Shown one piece after another: positions 1-12,053 of a DNA stretch of 21,425 nucleotides. Below the pieces are notes generated by a model. That model made no database searches and was not told the origin of the DNA. It worked only from the letters and a program-made list of their open reading frames with translations. Made by a program: the position numbers and the translations under genes. Source of the stretch: Lichtheimia corymbifera B2541 (taxonomy: Eukaryota > Mucoromycota > Mucoromycetes > Mucorales > Lichtheimiaceae); contig JNEU01001128.1 in assembly GCA_000697475.1 (NCBI GenBank), positions 1 to 21,425 of the forward strand. The letters run 5' to 3'. The first letter of the stretch is position 1, and every line of letters begins with the position of its first letter.

Positions 1-205
1 TCCACCAAAATGATACGTGTGATGTGCCAGACGTGGTGTAATAACAATGTAAAGTGAGGAAAGGGGGATTCTTATAACTCGGTAGTCCTTTGACAGATGT
101 AGACAATAAAAGATATAATAATGCGTTCCTGTACCGTTCTGACCACGTCGTTCTGATACCAGGCAACCACAAAATTAGAGAAAGAAAACGATGATTCTAA
201 AAAGT

Positions 206-565
206 TTATTTTGATGTCCCTTTTACTGGCAAGGGATCAGCCACAGAAAAGGTTTCACATTCATGCAAAAAACATTGGCCATGTATAATAAGGAGGAAGG
301 GAGCCGCTTGTGGGCTGCAGGCTGCCACTTCACTCCGACCAATGATCCACCAGACTACTTCTACTCCAAATTGCTCCACAACGATCCTCCCAAATAAGAT
401 GGCGTCTTCAATATCGATATCCTTGGCTACTCCGCTACACCACGGTACTTCTTTCATCAACATACAACGACTTTCCAAACCAGGCAGGCCACCAGTATAT
501 ATATCACCACGCGCCGTGTCAAAAACAAGCAAGAAGCGTGATTCCATGGTGTAGTTGGTTATCAC
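206..565 (-). CDS. hypothetical small protein (119 aa ORF), function unknown
   Basis: A single uninterrupted minus-strand frame of 119 codons. I do not recognise the family. The centre (about residues 50-85) reads as an acidic turn, a helix beginning IEDAILF, then a hydrophobic strand VEVVWW followed by GRSEVA. This loosely resembles the helix-then-strand order of the RNase H fold, but no convincing catalytic aspartate set is present. Its first 26 nt, including the first two possible ATG codons (565 and 547), lie antisense to the tRNA-Val gene. A real start would therefore either overlap the tRNA or be a much later Met (around residue 35). No intron signals are needed. It could be a lineage-specific gene, a remnant, or a chance open frame. 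Confidence 0.3.
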   Translation of the reverse strand: MITNYTMESRFLLVFDTARGDIYTGGLPGLESRCMLMKEVPWCSGVAKDIDIEDAILFGRIVVEQFGVEVVWWIIGRSEVAACSPQAAPFLLIIHGQCFLHECETFSVADPLPVKGTSK

Positions 566-613
566 ACCTGTCTAACACACAGGAGGTCTCCGGATCGAGC
601 CCGGATGGAATCA
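540..613 (+). tRNA. tRNA-Val (anticodon AAC)
   Basis: A 74-nt cloverleaf can be drawn by eye. The 7-bp acceptor stem GATTCCA/TGGAATC is perfect, with discriminator A. The D-arm is GTGT/TCAC with G18G19. The anticodon stem CCTGT/ACAGG is perfect, with loop CTAACAC, giving anticodon AAC (valine). The variable loop is AGGTC and the T-stem TCCGG/CCGGA is perfect. It resembles eukaryotic tRNA-Val(AAC) closely and has no intron. The T-loop is ATCGAGC, so position 54 is A instead of the usual T, and the B box reads GGATCGAGCCC. A T-run that could stop Pol III begins around 645. CCA is not encoded, as expected for a nuclear tRNA gene. Confidence 0.93.
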
Positions 614-1010
614 ATAAAAACAGTCATTAAATTGGTTGTTTAACCTTTTGTTTTCCTTCTGTAAGTCGATCACGTGATATGTTTTCGTGGCATTTTGCTG
701 TTTTCTCGTTTTCGTCGTGTTTACCATTGATTATGGCGTCTAACGCCTTTCCTTTGCACCTTCCTTTTGTACAAGGCATGATATAAGCGAAACGAATAAG
801 GAAGAACCTCGAAAAAAGAATATTTATATCCTAGCATAGGTTATTGTCCAATCTTAGTATCCTTGTCTTTTCTCTTCTAATAATCACATCTACATCGTGC
901 AAACAGAAGATTCACATCCCTTTCATACGAAATCTCAGGGGGGACATAGAACCAAAAATACACGTGATAATATTGCATAGAGGCAATAACGAGCATGCGA
1001 GTCAATATAA
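614..1010. other. intergenic, no gene seen
   Basis: No supported gene. It contains the palindrome ATCACGTGAT at 669-678, an E-box-like bHLH site, and scattered AT-rich promoter-like sequence such as ATATTTATATCC near 820-832. A second CACGTGATA occurs near 961. Confidence 0.4.
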
Positions 1011-1373
1011 CATACTTCTTTAATACACATCAATACCATTTATGCATACCATCTTGAGGCAGTAATCAATCATCTATCTTCGGAAGCTTATACGGTTCAA
1101 ATTTCTGACGAAAATAATCCTCATCTTCTGCATGAGCTTCATCCAACGTCCGATCGTGAACATTGTCGATATTATGCATGTATAGATGTTGGCAATACGA
1201 AAGCCGTTATATCACACCCATGCCGGAGCGGAGAACATTCACATTCGTATGCAATGCTTATCGACTATGAAGATCACAACGACATCTCTTTTAAAACGAA
1301 CGCTTACACATACATCCTCAAACAGCGTTTTATTCCGGGGAACTTGAGCACAGCAAGTAATTTGGATTATTGA
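1011..1373 (+). other. open frame of 120 codons lacking an early ATG; possible exon or gene relic
   Basis: The plus strand stays open from just after a TAA at 1008 to a TGA at 1371-1373. The only useful ATG is late (1255), leaving about 39 codons. The translation is mixed and protein-like (it includes ACIDVGNTKAVISHP and AMLIDYEDHNDISF), but I recognise no family. The opposite strand also has an open tail here ending FEPYKLPKIDD then a stop, so strand choice is not certain. No clean acceptor was found at the left edge. It may be an internal exon, a pseudogene piece, or a chance open run at this GC content. Confidence 0.22.
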
Positions 1374-2139
1374 CACCATGTTGGATGATGGGAATCGCCA
1401 ATTTACTACTATCTAGATCCTGAATTATGCATGCACAATCAATCACATCAAGGGGCTCCAACATCAATCTATCAGCTCATCACCATTTTCAACAAACATT
1501 TTCATTCTTTGTGGTTCCCAGAAATACCCACGCCCATCGTGTAATAATATAAACAAGATGAATGTTGTCGTCCAACGCTTTTGTTCCACACATCTCTAAT
1601 TTCTTCCCATCATATCGCCTTTGATCCCCGATACCTTCAAAAACCCATAGCCAGTGTCATGATTCACAGCATCGTATCAAGTTCCTTTTGTTCGTTTGTA
1701 ACACCATCAAATTCGAGATCGATGATGACCAACGTCGAGCTTGTTACATACACTACTTGGCTCACTGCATGCTTAATCCGTTATGCTAAAGAAAGGGTGA
1801 GTTGTAATACAATATGGCACGAGTACATGAACGTACCATGCTTACATACACTATAAGGGGCAATAAATTCAGTATGCCTAAACCGCGGGCCAACTCCCTT
1901 TCGCTTTATTCACATTTTCATCAATATCAGGTAAATAAGCTTTTCATTCATTGCAAAGTATCCACTATGGCTAATACGTTGTTATTGCAAAAGCATGCAA
2001 AAGCGAAAGACTACCGACTTTAAGGATTACATCGCCAAAAAAAAAAAAAAAAAAGAGCAAGGAGAAGTACACGTTCGGGAACTCTTGCAGAAAACACAGC
2101 TCTTTCAGAAGAAGATTAATAAGAGCTCCGGTTGATTGA
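1374..2139. other. intergenic with weak coding traces; A18 tract
   Basis: Short open stretches occur on both strands (minus 1400-1790; plus 2055-2130) but they break into different frames and none forms a gene model. An uninterrupted run of 18 A lies at 2037-2054. The segment after it reads in one plus frame as ReLLQKTQLF-type helical sequence before a stop, then shifts frame. This could be degenerated coding sequence feeding into the candidate gene at 2284. Confidence 0.3.
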
Positions 2140-2283
2140 AGAAAACCTCTTGGAAACAACAAAGGAAACACTATAGCCTGTAACGTTGCTCAAACAAATG
2201 GATGCTATCGTCACAGGTGGGAAGCTTGGGTCAATAACACCTTCGATGAAGGGGTTGATCTACGGTCAACTGATCAATTCTCG

Positions 2284-2757
2284 ATGGGTAAGCCTAGACC
2301 TGAAGCATTTATTATTTTTCTCGATCTCAGTCTTCCCCTAAGACAACTTCACAAGGTAGATATCGCTATATCTACCTCCATTCCGGCCGCAGTACAATAC
2401 ATCACCCAATCCAACCCTTTGACGAAGGAAAGGCTGGATGAACCGGTAATATGCATGTCATCTGGTGGAGGAGGGTATGTTGTTTTATTTTGAGTGGCAG
2501 GATAGTGTTTTATTGACTTCTTCATCAACTAGACTTTTTTTTCACAAGTTAGCAACCAAGTTTGTTCCGGGGATGACGCTAACAAGGCTGTGCAAAAAGC
2601 TTTTCGTAAAGGAGGAGCTGCATGTAAGTTGATGATATGTTGTCATTGGACTGTACTAATTGACATTATCCATAGAATACTAGCAGCTTCATCGAATGTC
2701 CAACCGTGTCGCTCATTACCCTCCATAGACCAACACAATATCAGCTTTGACGTATGA
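2284..2757 (+). CDS. tentative three-exon gene or relic, unknown product (111 aa model)
   Basis: Proposed exons are 2284-2474, 2553-2623 and 2684-2757. Introns 2475-2552 (GTATGT...TTAG) and 2624-2683 (GTAAGT...CTAG) keep reading phase, and the model ends at a TGA 93 bp before the convergent uS12m stop. The protein has a stretch VDIAISTSIPAAVQYIT, then CMSSGGGG, then a basic helix NKAVQKAFRKGG. I do not recognise the family and assign no function. The frame is already open from 2140, so the true start may be upstream and missed. Upstream pieces are in other frames, so the locus may be a degraded gene. Splice phase consistency is the main support. Confidence 0.3.
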
Positions 2758-2850
2758 TCTCATCACGGATTAAAGGTTGTTGTTTCATTGAATGATTTAT
2801 GAAAAGCAAAACGCGGAAAAGGTGGAGGGGAGAGTAAATGTATCTGATGT

Positions 2851-3504
2851 CTAGTTGTTCTTGGATGGTTTCTTGGCTAAAAAATGAAAAAGCGACGTTT
2901 TTAGTCGTTGATACACTTCCTTCCCATCCACTTTCCTCTCTTTTGATATTCTCTGCACCACTACCATCCATGAAAGGCGACAACACTTACTTCCGTATTT
3001 TGAACGACTGGTTGTGCGGGAAGCAACACCCTGCAAATCATGAGCACCACGAACAAGATGATATCGTACACCGGGAAGATCAGGAACACGACCACCACGC
3101 ACCAAAACAACCGAGTGTTCCTGAAGGTTGTGGCCTTCACCAGGAATGTATGCGATGATAGTTTTGCCATTGGTCAATTTGACACGAGCCACCTTACGGA
3201 CAGCAGAGTTGGGCTTCTTGGGCTTTGTCGTGTACACCTTGTTGCAGACACCCTTACGCTGATAACAGTTGTCTAATGCTGGAGACTTTGAAAGTGTCTT
3301 TTTCGTTTTACGGCACTTGCGAATGACCTGGTTCAATGTGGCCATGGTTGCCTTTTGTTGTTGCATGGGTTGCCAGTTCATTGTGTGGGGACGAAGCTGG
3401 TTGACGATGCTCATGGCGGGTTGTTGCATGGTAGAACGTTGCAATGGTGCAAATGCTGATCGCAAAGGAGAGCCTCGGGCGAGCAACGATCGGAATGCCT
3501 GCAT
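2851..3504 (-). CDS. mrps12: mitochondrial small ribosomal subunit protein uS12m
   Basis: Two exons, 3504-2991 and 2876-2851, joined across a 114-nt intron (2877-2990; GTAAGTG donor, TTTTTTAG acceptor) give a 179-aa protein. Residues 1 to about 53 form an arginine-rich, acid-poor presequence typical of mitochondrial import. The rest is classical S12: [21 protein letters not shown], then [39 protein letters not shown] and the end KYGTKKPSKNN. It acts in the decoding centre of the mitochondrial ribosome. Splicing is needed to restore the family's KYG-x-KKP ending. The intron is a multiple of three and has no in-frame stop, so an unspliced message would read through to the same stop and give 217 aa with a 38-residue insert near the C-terminus. 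The gene converges with the weak candidate at 2284-2757. Confidence 0.95.
   Translation of the reverse strand: MQAFRSLLARGSPLRSAFAPLQRSTMQQPAMSIVNQLRPHTMNWQPMQQQKATMATLNQVIRKCRKTKKTLSKSPALDNCYQRKGVCNKVYTTKPKKPNSAVRKVARVKLTNGKTIIAYIPGEGHNLQEHSVVLVRGGRVPDLPGVRYHLVRGAHDLQGVASRTTSRSKYGSKCCRLSWMVVVQRISKERKVDGKEVYQRLKTSLFHFLAKKPSKNN
2877..2990 (-). other. uS12m intron, 114 nt, stop-free and in frame
   Basis: Donor GTAAGTG immediately follows the AAATACGGAA end of exon 1, and acceptor TTTTTTAG precedes CCAAGAAACC. The length is 38 codons and the intron has no stop in the host frame, so retention preserves the downstream stop codon. Confidence 0.85.
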
Positions 3505-3928
3505 TGTTTTGTTGTTGTGTCAAAGAGGAGGAGAAGGAGAGAGGCTATTGTGAGACAGTCCGCCATCCCGAAAATGTTTTTTAAACAGCCCTGGTGTCAC
3601 ATGACTTGGACGTACTCATTGAGATAGCCCTGGTACCCACCAATCCCTATATACCCAGCACTATATTGGAGCAAAGATATAATAAAGAACAAGATAATCG
3701 GCAAATGGCTTTGCTTTTATATTTGCGGAATTGTATACAGTACTTGTTTAACTATATAGAAGTGGTGGGCATAAATATACATCAAGGACAATAAAAGGTA
3801 GCAAGGAGAAGAGTGTTTTTAGGTATCCGTAACCCGTCGGATGGATTTCCAATGCCCGAGAGATCTACTTGGATCTTCATGGTCAGCTGGTCATTGATTG
3901 CATCAGTTGATTTTGTCGCATACCGTTA
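3505..3928. other. intergenic: uS12m promoter side and RhoGAP 3' end
   Basis: Both neighbours are on the minus strand. The sequence just above the uS12m start reads, on the minus strand, as a CT-rich tract followed by an ACAACAACAAAAC leader before ATG. No other gene was recognised. Confidence 0.5.
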
Positions 3929-5398
3929 TTATTTAGCTTGTTTTCTCTTACTGGCAGCTTCTCGATTGTGGTAGCGTTTGCTTGGTACGGATTGGGAGCG
4001 TTTAAGATTGGATGTGGCTGTAGTGTTTCCCTGCTGTGATACAGGTTGTTCCGAGAATGGTGATCTTTGCTTAGTTTTGACAGTTGTCGATGAACGCTGC
4101 AATTTGGCTGTACGAGGCTTTTCCCCTAAGCCATGTTTTTGCAAATCCACCAATATCCGTGATAAATCAACATGTTGATGGCGACGACCTGTTGATGTTG
4201 ATGTGGATGGAGTGACTGATTGTTTCCGACGTCGGGGAACTAAACAATGGGTTGGTTATTAGTTGTTCTCTATGCATCCCATCGTCTCATCTTTTCTTCC
4301 TTACTGGTAGCTGAAAATGATTCACGAGGTACCAATGTTTGATTGGGTGGAATACATGATCGTGGAACTGCAAACCGTTGCTGATGTTCTATCAGGAATT
4401 CGAGTACTCGTTGTGATTCCTTGTAGCCAGCTGGATTAAGTTCGTCGTCGGGATGAGACAAGACGCCCTAATGCATGGAAATAAGCTATTTGCCTGCATA
4501 ATTCCTCCTGCTCTTCCCAAATAAAAACTTACAGGAGCAAAAACAGCCGCCAGGGCTGATACATCCATCCGTGTCTTATCCCTTGTCATTGAGAATAGGC
4601 CGAGCATATCCATAATGTAGAGTAATAAGTACTGATGAACCAAAGGCAATGACAGGATGAGATTCTGGAACGCTTGTATTTTCGCATCCAGACTGGGAAA
4701 TTCATCATCTACGTGGGAGAGAGAGAAAGAGTTATTAAGGTTACTTGTTAGTGCACTAATATCCATGCCAGACTTACTCATTGTGTCTTTAAAAGCTCGA
4801 TAATGATCCAGCGTGATCACAGGTTCGGGCAAATGATTCAAAAAGCGCCGCATCACGTTGGCTGCATCGTGAACAGTGAAATCGCCTTCCCACTTGAACT
4901 TGGCTCCAAAGTCTTCAGATTCATCAAACACTGTTTGCAACATTCCAATCCGCTTGCTGCTGCCAGAGATACGGAAAACACCTTCCACCATCAATCCTAT
5001 TAAAATGAGTTGTTACTATCTCCCATTGCATAATATCCACTACCACCATCCTCATTAACCTACCTTGCTCTTTTAAAAAGGCACCACATTTGGCGACCAC
5101 CGTTGGGATGATACCATAGCAACTCATACCGCTCGAGGCGTCCACATAGGATATACTTGAATGAGCATACCTGATGGACTCGGTCAAGGGAATGCCAAAG
5201 ACTCTATGTCCTGTCAACAACATAATGAGAAGGGTTGTTGTCTATTTATTCAATTGCAGCAAACGAACCGTTGCTAGAGTCTGTTGTATTGTCGGAAACG
5301 TTGTTGGGTTTTGGATTACTTGCGACCTTCTTCCACCAGGCACGAATGAGAGTCTTTTGAGTAGGTGACAGTACGCCCGGGACGTCGAATGAAGACAT
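3929..5398 (-). CDS. RhoGAP domain protein (Sac7/Bag7-like)
   Basis: Six exons: 5398-5269, 5210-5064, 4996-4778, 4708-4533, 4467-4305 and 4239-3929, total 1146 nt, 381 aa, all phases consistent. The GAP domain spans about residues 45-240. It opens with VFGIPLTESIRYA, continues YGIIPTVVAKCGAFLKEQG and carries the arginine finger R101 in GVFRISGS. It continues HLPEPVIT, then LSHPDDELNPAGYKESQRVL. This order matches fungal Sac7/Bag7-type GAPs, which stimulate GTP hydrolysis on Rho1-class GTPases controlling actin and cell-wall synthesis. The C-terminal 100 residues are basic, Ser/Thr/Gln-rich and probably disordered. Introns are 58-69 nt. The first intron is least certain: donor GTTCGT at 5268 is weak, and GTAATC at 5319 keeps the same phase but shortens exon 1. 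The start at 5398 is chosen because the frame upstream is hydrophobic and unlike the family. Confidence 0.9.
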
Positions 5399-5803
5399 GA
5401 GAGTCGATGACTGTAGGCGTATAGCAAGTATGGGTATATATATATCAAAGGGGAGAAGGAACGGAGGGAGTAGCTGAAATAGTAAACTTGAAGGGAAAAG
5501 ATGCTGTGATGCACACGACACCTTGCACAAATTGATTTATAGTCGCCCTTGACACCACACTATTCACCCACACGCCTACTCCTTTGTCTACCACAAACCT
5601 CCCTTTTCTAATGACATTAAGCCCTAGTGTTTGATATATTTCACAACTACACGCTCGTTCAAATAGTATAAACACTGCTCACTGCATGCACATCTGGTCC
5701 TTATTGATCTACGTCGTACTTGCCCAATCTGGCTCGCTCCAATCCATTCGCTCTCAGCTCCTTGTACTGTAATATTTATAACATCCTTATCCATTTTCGA
5801 TGA
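5399..5803. other. intergenic: RhoGAP promoter region
   Basis: Contains an AT repeat (TATATATATATC, about 5436-5447) roughly 40-50 bp above the RhoGAP start on its strand, a possible core promoter element. No gene was recognised. Confidence 0.4.
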
Positions 5804-6223
5804 TTATTCACGGTTAGATAAAGGGCAAAGGATATGCTTTATTAAAGCTGTTTCAGTACACAAAACATGTAGAGTCCCGTTCGAATAAGCGCATGTGACG
5901 GATTTATGCCAGCACTCCCACGTCACCTTTTGAACTTTGCCCTTGATCAAAAGCTTGATAGCGATAAAAGTGGCAAGTTCTGCAAGTCTTTTTTGCTGAG
6001 TCAAATCTGGGGCAAAGCACGCACTGACCATAGTGACCGTAGCATGAGCGGGGTATCGCGCAATGGTACGACATTGTCTATTTTCTTCAGCATCAAACCC
6101 ATATGCGATATCAACGCCGAATTCTACTTGTAGCTGCATAGCGTGTTTTAATTGTAGAATACGATTGTTACTATGACGGGATATAGAATGATTAAAGACG
6201 GTGGCGCTTTTCATTGTGCTCAT
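5804..6223 (-). CDS. hypothetical small protein (139 aa ORF), function unknown
   Basis: An intron-free minus-strand frame from ATG at 6223. I recognise no family. It has a basic N-terminus, then VEFGVDIAYGFDAEENRQC, a strand TVTMVSACFAP, a helix beginning QQKRLAELATFIAIKLL, a strand KVQKVTWECW and SVTCAYSNG. The helix-strand order and the AEL acidic position recall the second half of an RNase H-like domain, but the usual second and third catalytic acids are not visible. The 139-codon open length is longer than most chance frames here, and the same loose layout occurs in the ORF at 206-565. It could be a lineage-specific gene, a degenerate domain, or chance. Confidence 0.35.
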   Translation of the reverse strand: MSTMKSATVFNHSISRHSNNRILQLKHAMQLQVEFGVDIAYGFDAEENRQCRTIARYPAHATVTMVSACFAPDLTQQKRLAELATFIAIKLLIKGKVQKVTWECWHKSVTCAYSNGTLHVLCTETALIKHILCPLSNRE

Positions 6224-7372
6224 TCACAAAACAAATGAATGTAACACAATTCGTCATCTGGACAATAGAATAGCGGTCTTGGTATCCTGGCTGGAACCTG
6301 GGAAGCACATGTATCATTCACATGACATATCAATCAAATGCAAGTATGATACATCTAGTCGCTTCCATACTTCCTAATGTGCAAACTACACGTGGAGAAA
6401 AAACTGGGAAGAATTGAAAATGCAGAGTTTAAGCTTGTTGATGTGAATGCAAGATGGCCAAAGAAAAAGGGATGATGCGATTGTCTTCAGGACTAATGTT
6501 GGTGTTCTGCCAACTTTATATACGTTAACCACCGATCGCATGATGGCATCAAGTAGGCCACGTAGTGTAGCATTGATCTCTTACTACACATTGTCGCTTC
6601 ATTCATTGGCTATCGGTTTCGTTAAGTAAAACCCCAGGTTATCATTCCTGCTATTTTCGTTTCAGGGTACATCAGATGAGGTGTGATGGCATGATTTGAC
6701 AACAACATGACATCATCTTAGCATTGTACCTGCGCGTTATACATTGACCGATATTACTTTAATCTCTAACCAAGTCCTTAATGTGATATGAATATACACA
6801 ATCCAGCATCCAGCAATTTAAATGCATTTGCTGAGTAAAAAAAGCGAATAGCCAAGTTGCGTTTCAAATTCCTCAAGTCGCGTCGTATAAGCCCTGCACA
6901 AGACCATGAGAGCTTCCATTTCCTTACCATCTTGTTGCGTGTCATTGCTAACCGGGTGTTAGCCGTGTACCAACATCAATAGCAAGAAACAGTAAATGTG
7001 CCAAAGAATTATAAGGAATACATATATGTCATCGCCATGACAACGGTATCAGAGGAATGGATGCATTTACTATTGAACGAGCTATGCATCCAAAAGAGAC
7101 CGTAAGCCTAACGAACATTGTATACAGGCTGTAGATTACCGTTCATCCGTTTAATGCATCAATAAAAAGGAAAGAAGAACCTGAGCGTATTATATGCATG
7201 ATAGTGTAGGGGAGGATGACGGGTGTGCGTCCAGACTTGTATAATGCAAAGAATGCATTTCCTATTATAACTATTCCCGCCCTATCGTCTTTTTTGTTTT
7301 TCTTTCTTTCATTCCTTTTCTACTTTTTCCATAATCATTTCATACAACTTGCAGTACTTTTAATAATAGAAC
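6224..7372. other. intergenic; upstream region of the Zn2Cys6 gene
   Basis: No gene recognised over 1.1 kb. Notable content is a repeated ATGCAT palindrome (listed separately) and a long T/C-rich stretch at about 7289-7331 typical of leaders and core promoters before fungal start codons. Confidence 0.5.
6822..7258. promoter_or_regulatory. cluster of six ATGCAT palindromes upstream of a transcription factor gene
   Basis: ATGCAT occurs at 6822, 7061, 7084, 7154, 7194 and 7253; five of the six fall within 198 bp. Three copies extend to ATGCATTT. By chance a given 6-mer is expected about 0.1 times in 440 bp. The cluster ends about 115 bp before the start codon at 7373. It is a candidate binding array for an unknown regulator; no transcription factor is assigned. 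Confidence 0.45.
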
Positions 7373-8745
7373 ATGATGCAATCTTCTGTCATGGATGCGC
7401 TATTCTGCAATGACCAGGAGCAAGTGGCAGTGTCCCAGCAACAGTTACAGTCGTCATCAGATCAGGATCACCATCGACCACCACCACCACCTCTTGCGAA
7501 CAGTTTTTTAGATTATACACCGGACTTGACGACAGAGACACCAGATGACGATCCAATGACCAGTTTTGATGATTTCTACATGTCACCACAAGTGTCTTCG
7601 TACCTGCAATACCTTAAAGAAGACCCTTCACCCATGGAGCGTTGGCCTGTGCTACAAGATTGGCTCGGATTGGATACCAACAACTATGCATCAAACGAGT
7701 TTCTGCTTGGGTTACCAACCACAACTACCACCACTAATACAACCACTACAGCAGCACCAGCAGTGTCAGCAAGTGATCCTCCAACATCCGATTGGTTATA
7801 CGATCCCTCCCATTGTTACTTCCCCGCCGATCATAGACCTTCTATCGACTCTTCAGCATGCACGGACGATTTGCAAGACTTGATTGGCATGGGTGGCATG
7901 ACACGCGACTTTGTTAGTTTGAGTGTAAGTGTTCTATTGGTATACATGGCATATTATCAAATAGAGCTGACACACGTACGGGTGGCCAGGACGTGAATTC
8001 CTTTGTTGCGGAGGCCGATTCCCAAAAACATGCAGCATCGATTCATTTGTCTTACGCTGCACCAGATCATTTACAAGTCGCAGCCGCTGCAGCCGCTGCA
8101 GCTGCAGCAACCACATCATCCTCAGCTCCTAATGACAATGCTCTCGGTATCACCAGCTTTGTATCCATGCCAGTGGGGTTGAACCAAATGGCATTAGCCA
8201 GTGACTCTGATAGCGAGACTTCTTCATCCCAAGGTGTTGCACAAGCAAGTGGTCATATCAAACCTCTCATGAAAAAGTCAGCATCTTCTTCTACCGCCAT
8301 CTCATCATCATTGCGACGTAGAAGAAACCTTCGCAAATCATCATCATCGGATATTTTGCAGCATAGACGTCATAACCACAAGGTACTTAAACGATCCTCT
8401 GATAGTATCAGCACACTCCTTGCCCGTCAACGATTATCCGATGTGGAAGACGAGGAAGAGGATGAAGACGATGAATATATTTTCAGGGGGGACATTGACG
8501 ATGATGATTTTGCATTGCGCACTTCATCCAGCACATCCACGGCTTCGTCTGCTTCTGCTCGCAAAGGTCGCAACGTTGACAAGGCCTGTAATCACTGTAA
8601 ACGATCTCACCTACGCTGTGATAATATGCGTCCTTGTCGCAGGTGCATTGCTACGGGTAAAACTGGATGCAAGGACGTTGAACATAAGCCAAGAGGTCGG
8701 CCTCGCCTGAACAAGAATATCAAGAAAGAAACATCACTTTTGTAA
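7373..8745 (+). CDS. Zn2Cys6 (Gal4-type) transcription factor with C-terminal zinc cluster
   Basis: Two exons, 7373-7924 and 7990-8745, with a 65-nt intron (GTAAGT...CCAG, phase 0), encode 435 aa. The zinc cluster is at residues 384-411 with spacing CX2CX6CX5CX2CX7C, followed by a basic AT-hook-like HKPRGRPRL. This is a nuclear DNA-binding protein. The N-terminal half is low in complexity: Gln/Pro runs, a Thr-rich stretch and several DDL/DDFY acidic-aromatic patches likely to act in activation. An alanine run near residue 215 comes from a repeated GCAGCCGCT unit. Serine-rich basic segments precede an acidic block (EDEEEDEDDEY). The cluster sits 25 residues from the end, whereas most ascomycete family members carry it N-terminally, and no fungal-specific regulatory domain is seen. 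ATG 7373 is the first of two adjacent Met codons. The target genes are unknown. Confidence 0.9.
8080..8109 (+). repeat. GCAGCCGCT microsatellite coding polyalanine
   Basis: A short imperfect tandem repeat built from GCAGCCGCT and GCAGCT units within the transcription factor exon 2. It encodes about eleven consecutive alanines and is prone to length change by slippage. Confidence 0.7.
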
Positions 8746-8913
8746 TTGACGTAATCCCTCCTCCAATCCCACCTATTAGTAACTCTCGCTCACTTGTAGT
8801 CGCGTTCTCCTTTTCTTTAAGATACCCCCCCAATGCTTCTCACGTAATATTAATAGATACAAAGATATTAGATTGTATGAATAGTCTTTGGAACGATATC
8901 ATCTACTTAAGAG

Positions 8914-12053
<3,140 letters not shown>

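Noticed and set aside
1581..2023. Overlapping plus-strand ORFs of 69-91 aa
   Set aside because: Composition is unremarkable, they overlap each other, and they look like chance open frames.
7389..8710. Other-frame ORFs across the transcription factor gene
   Set aside because: They lie inside the Zn2Cys6 coding exons, have no family features, and are explained by repetitive codon use.
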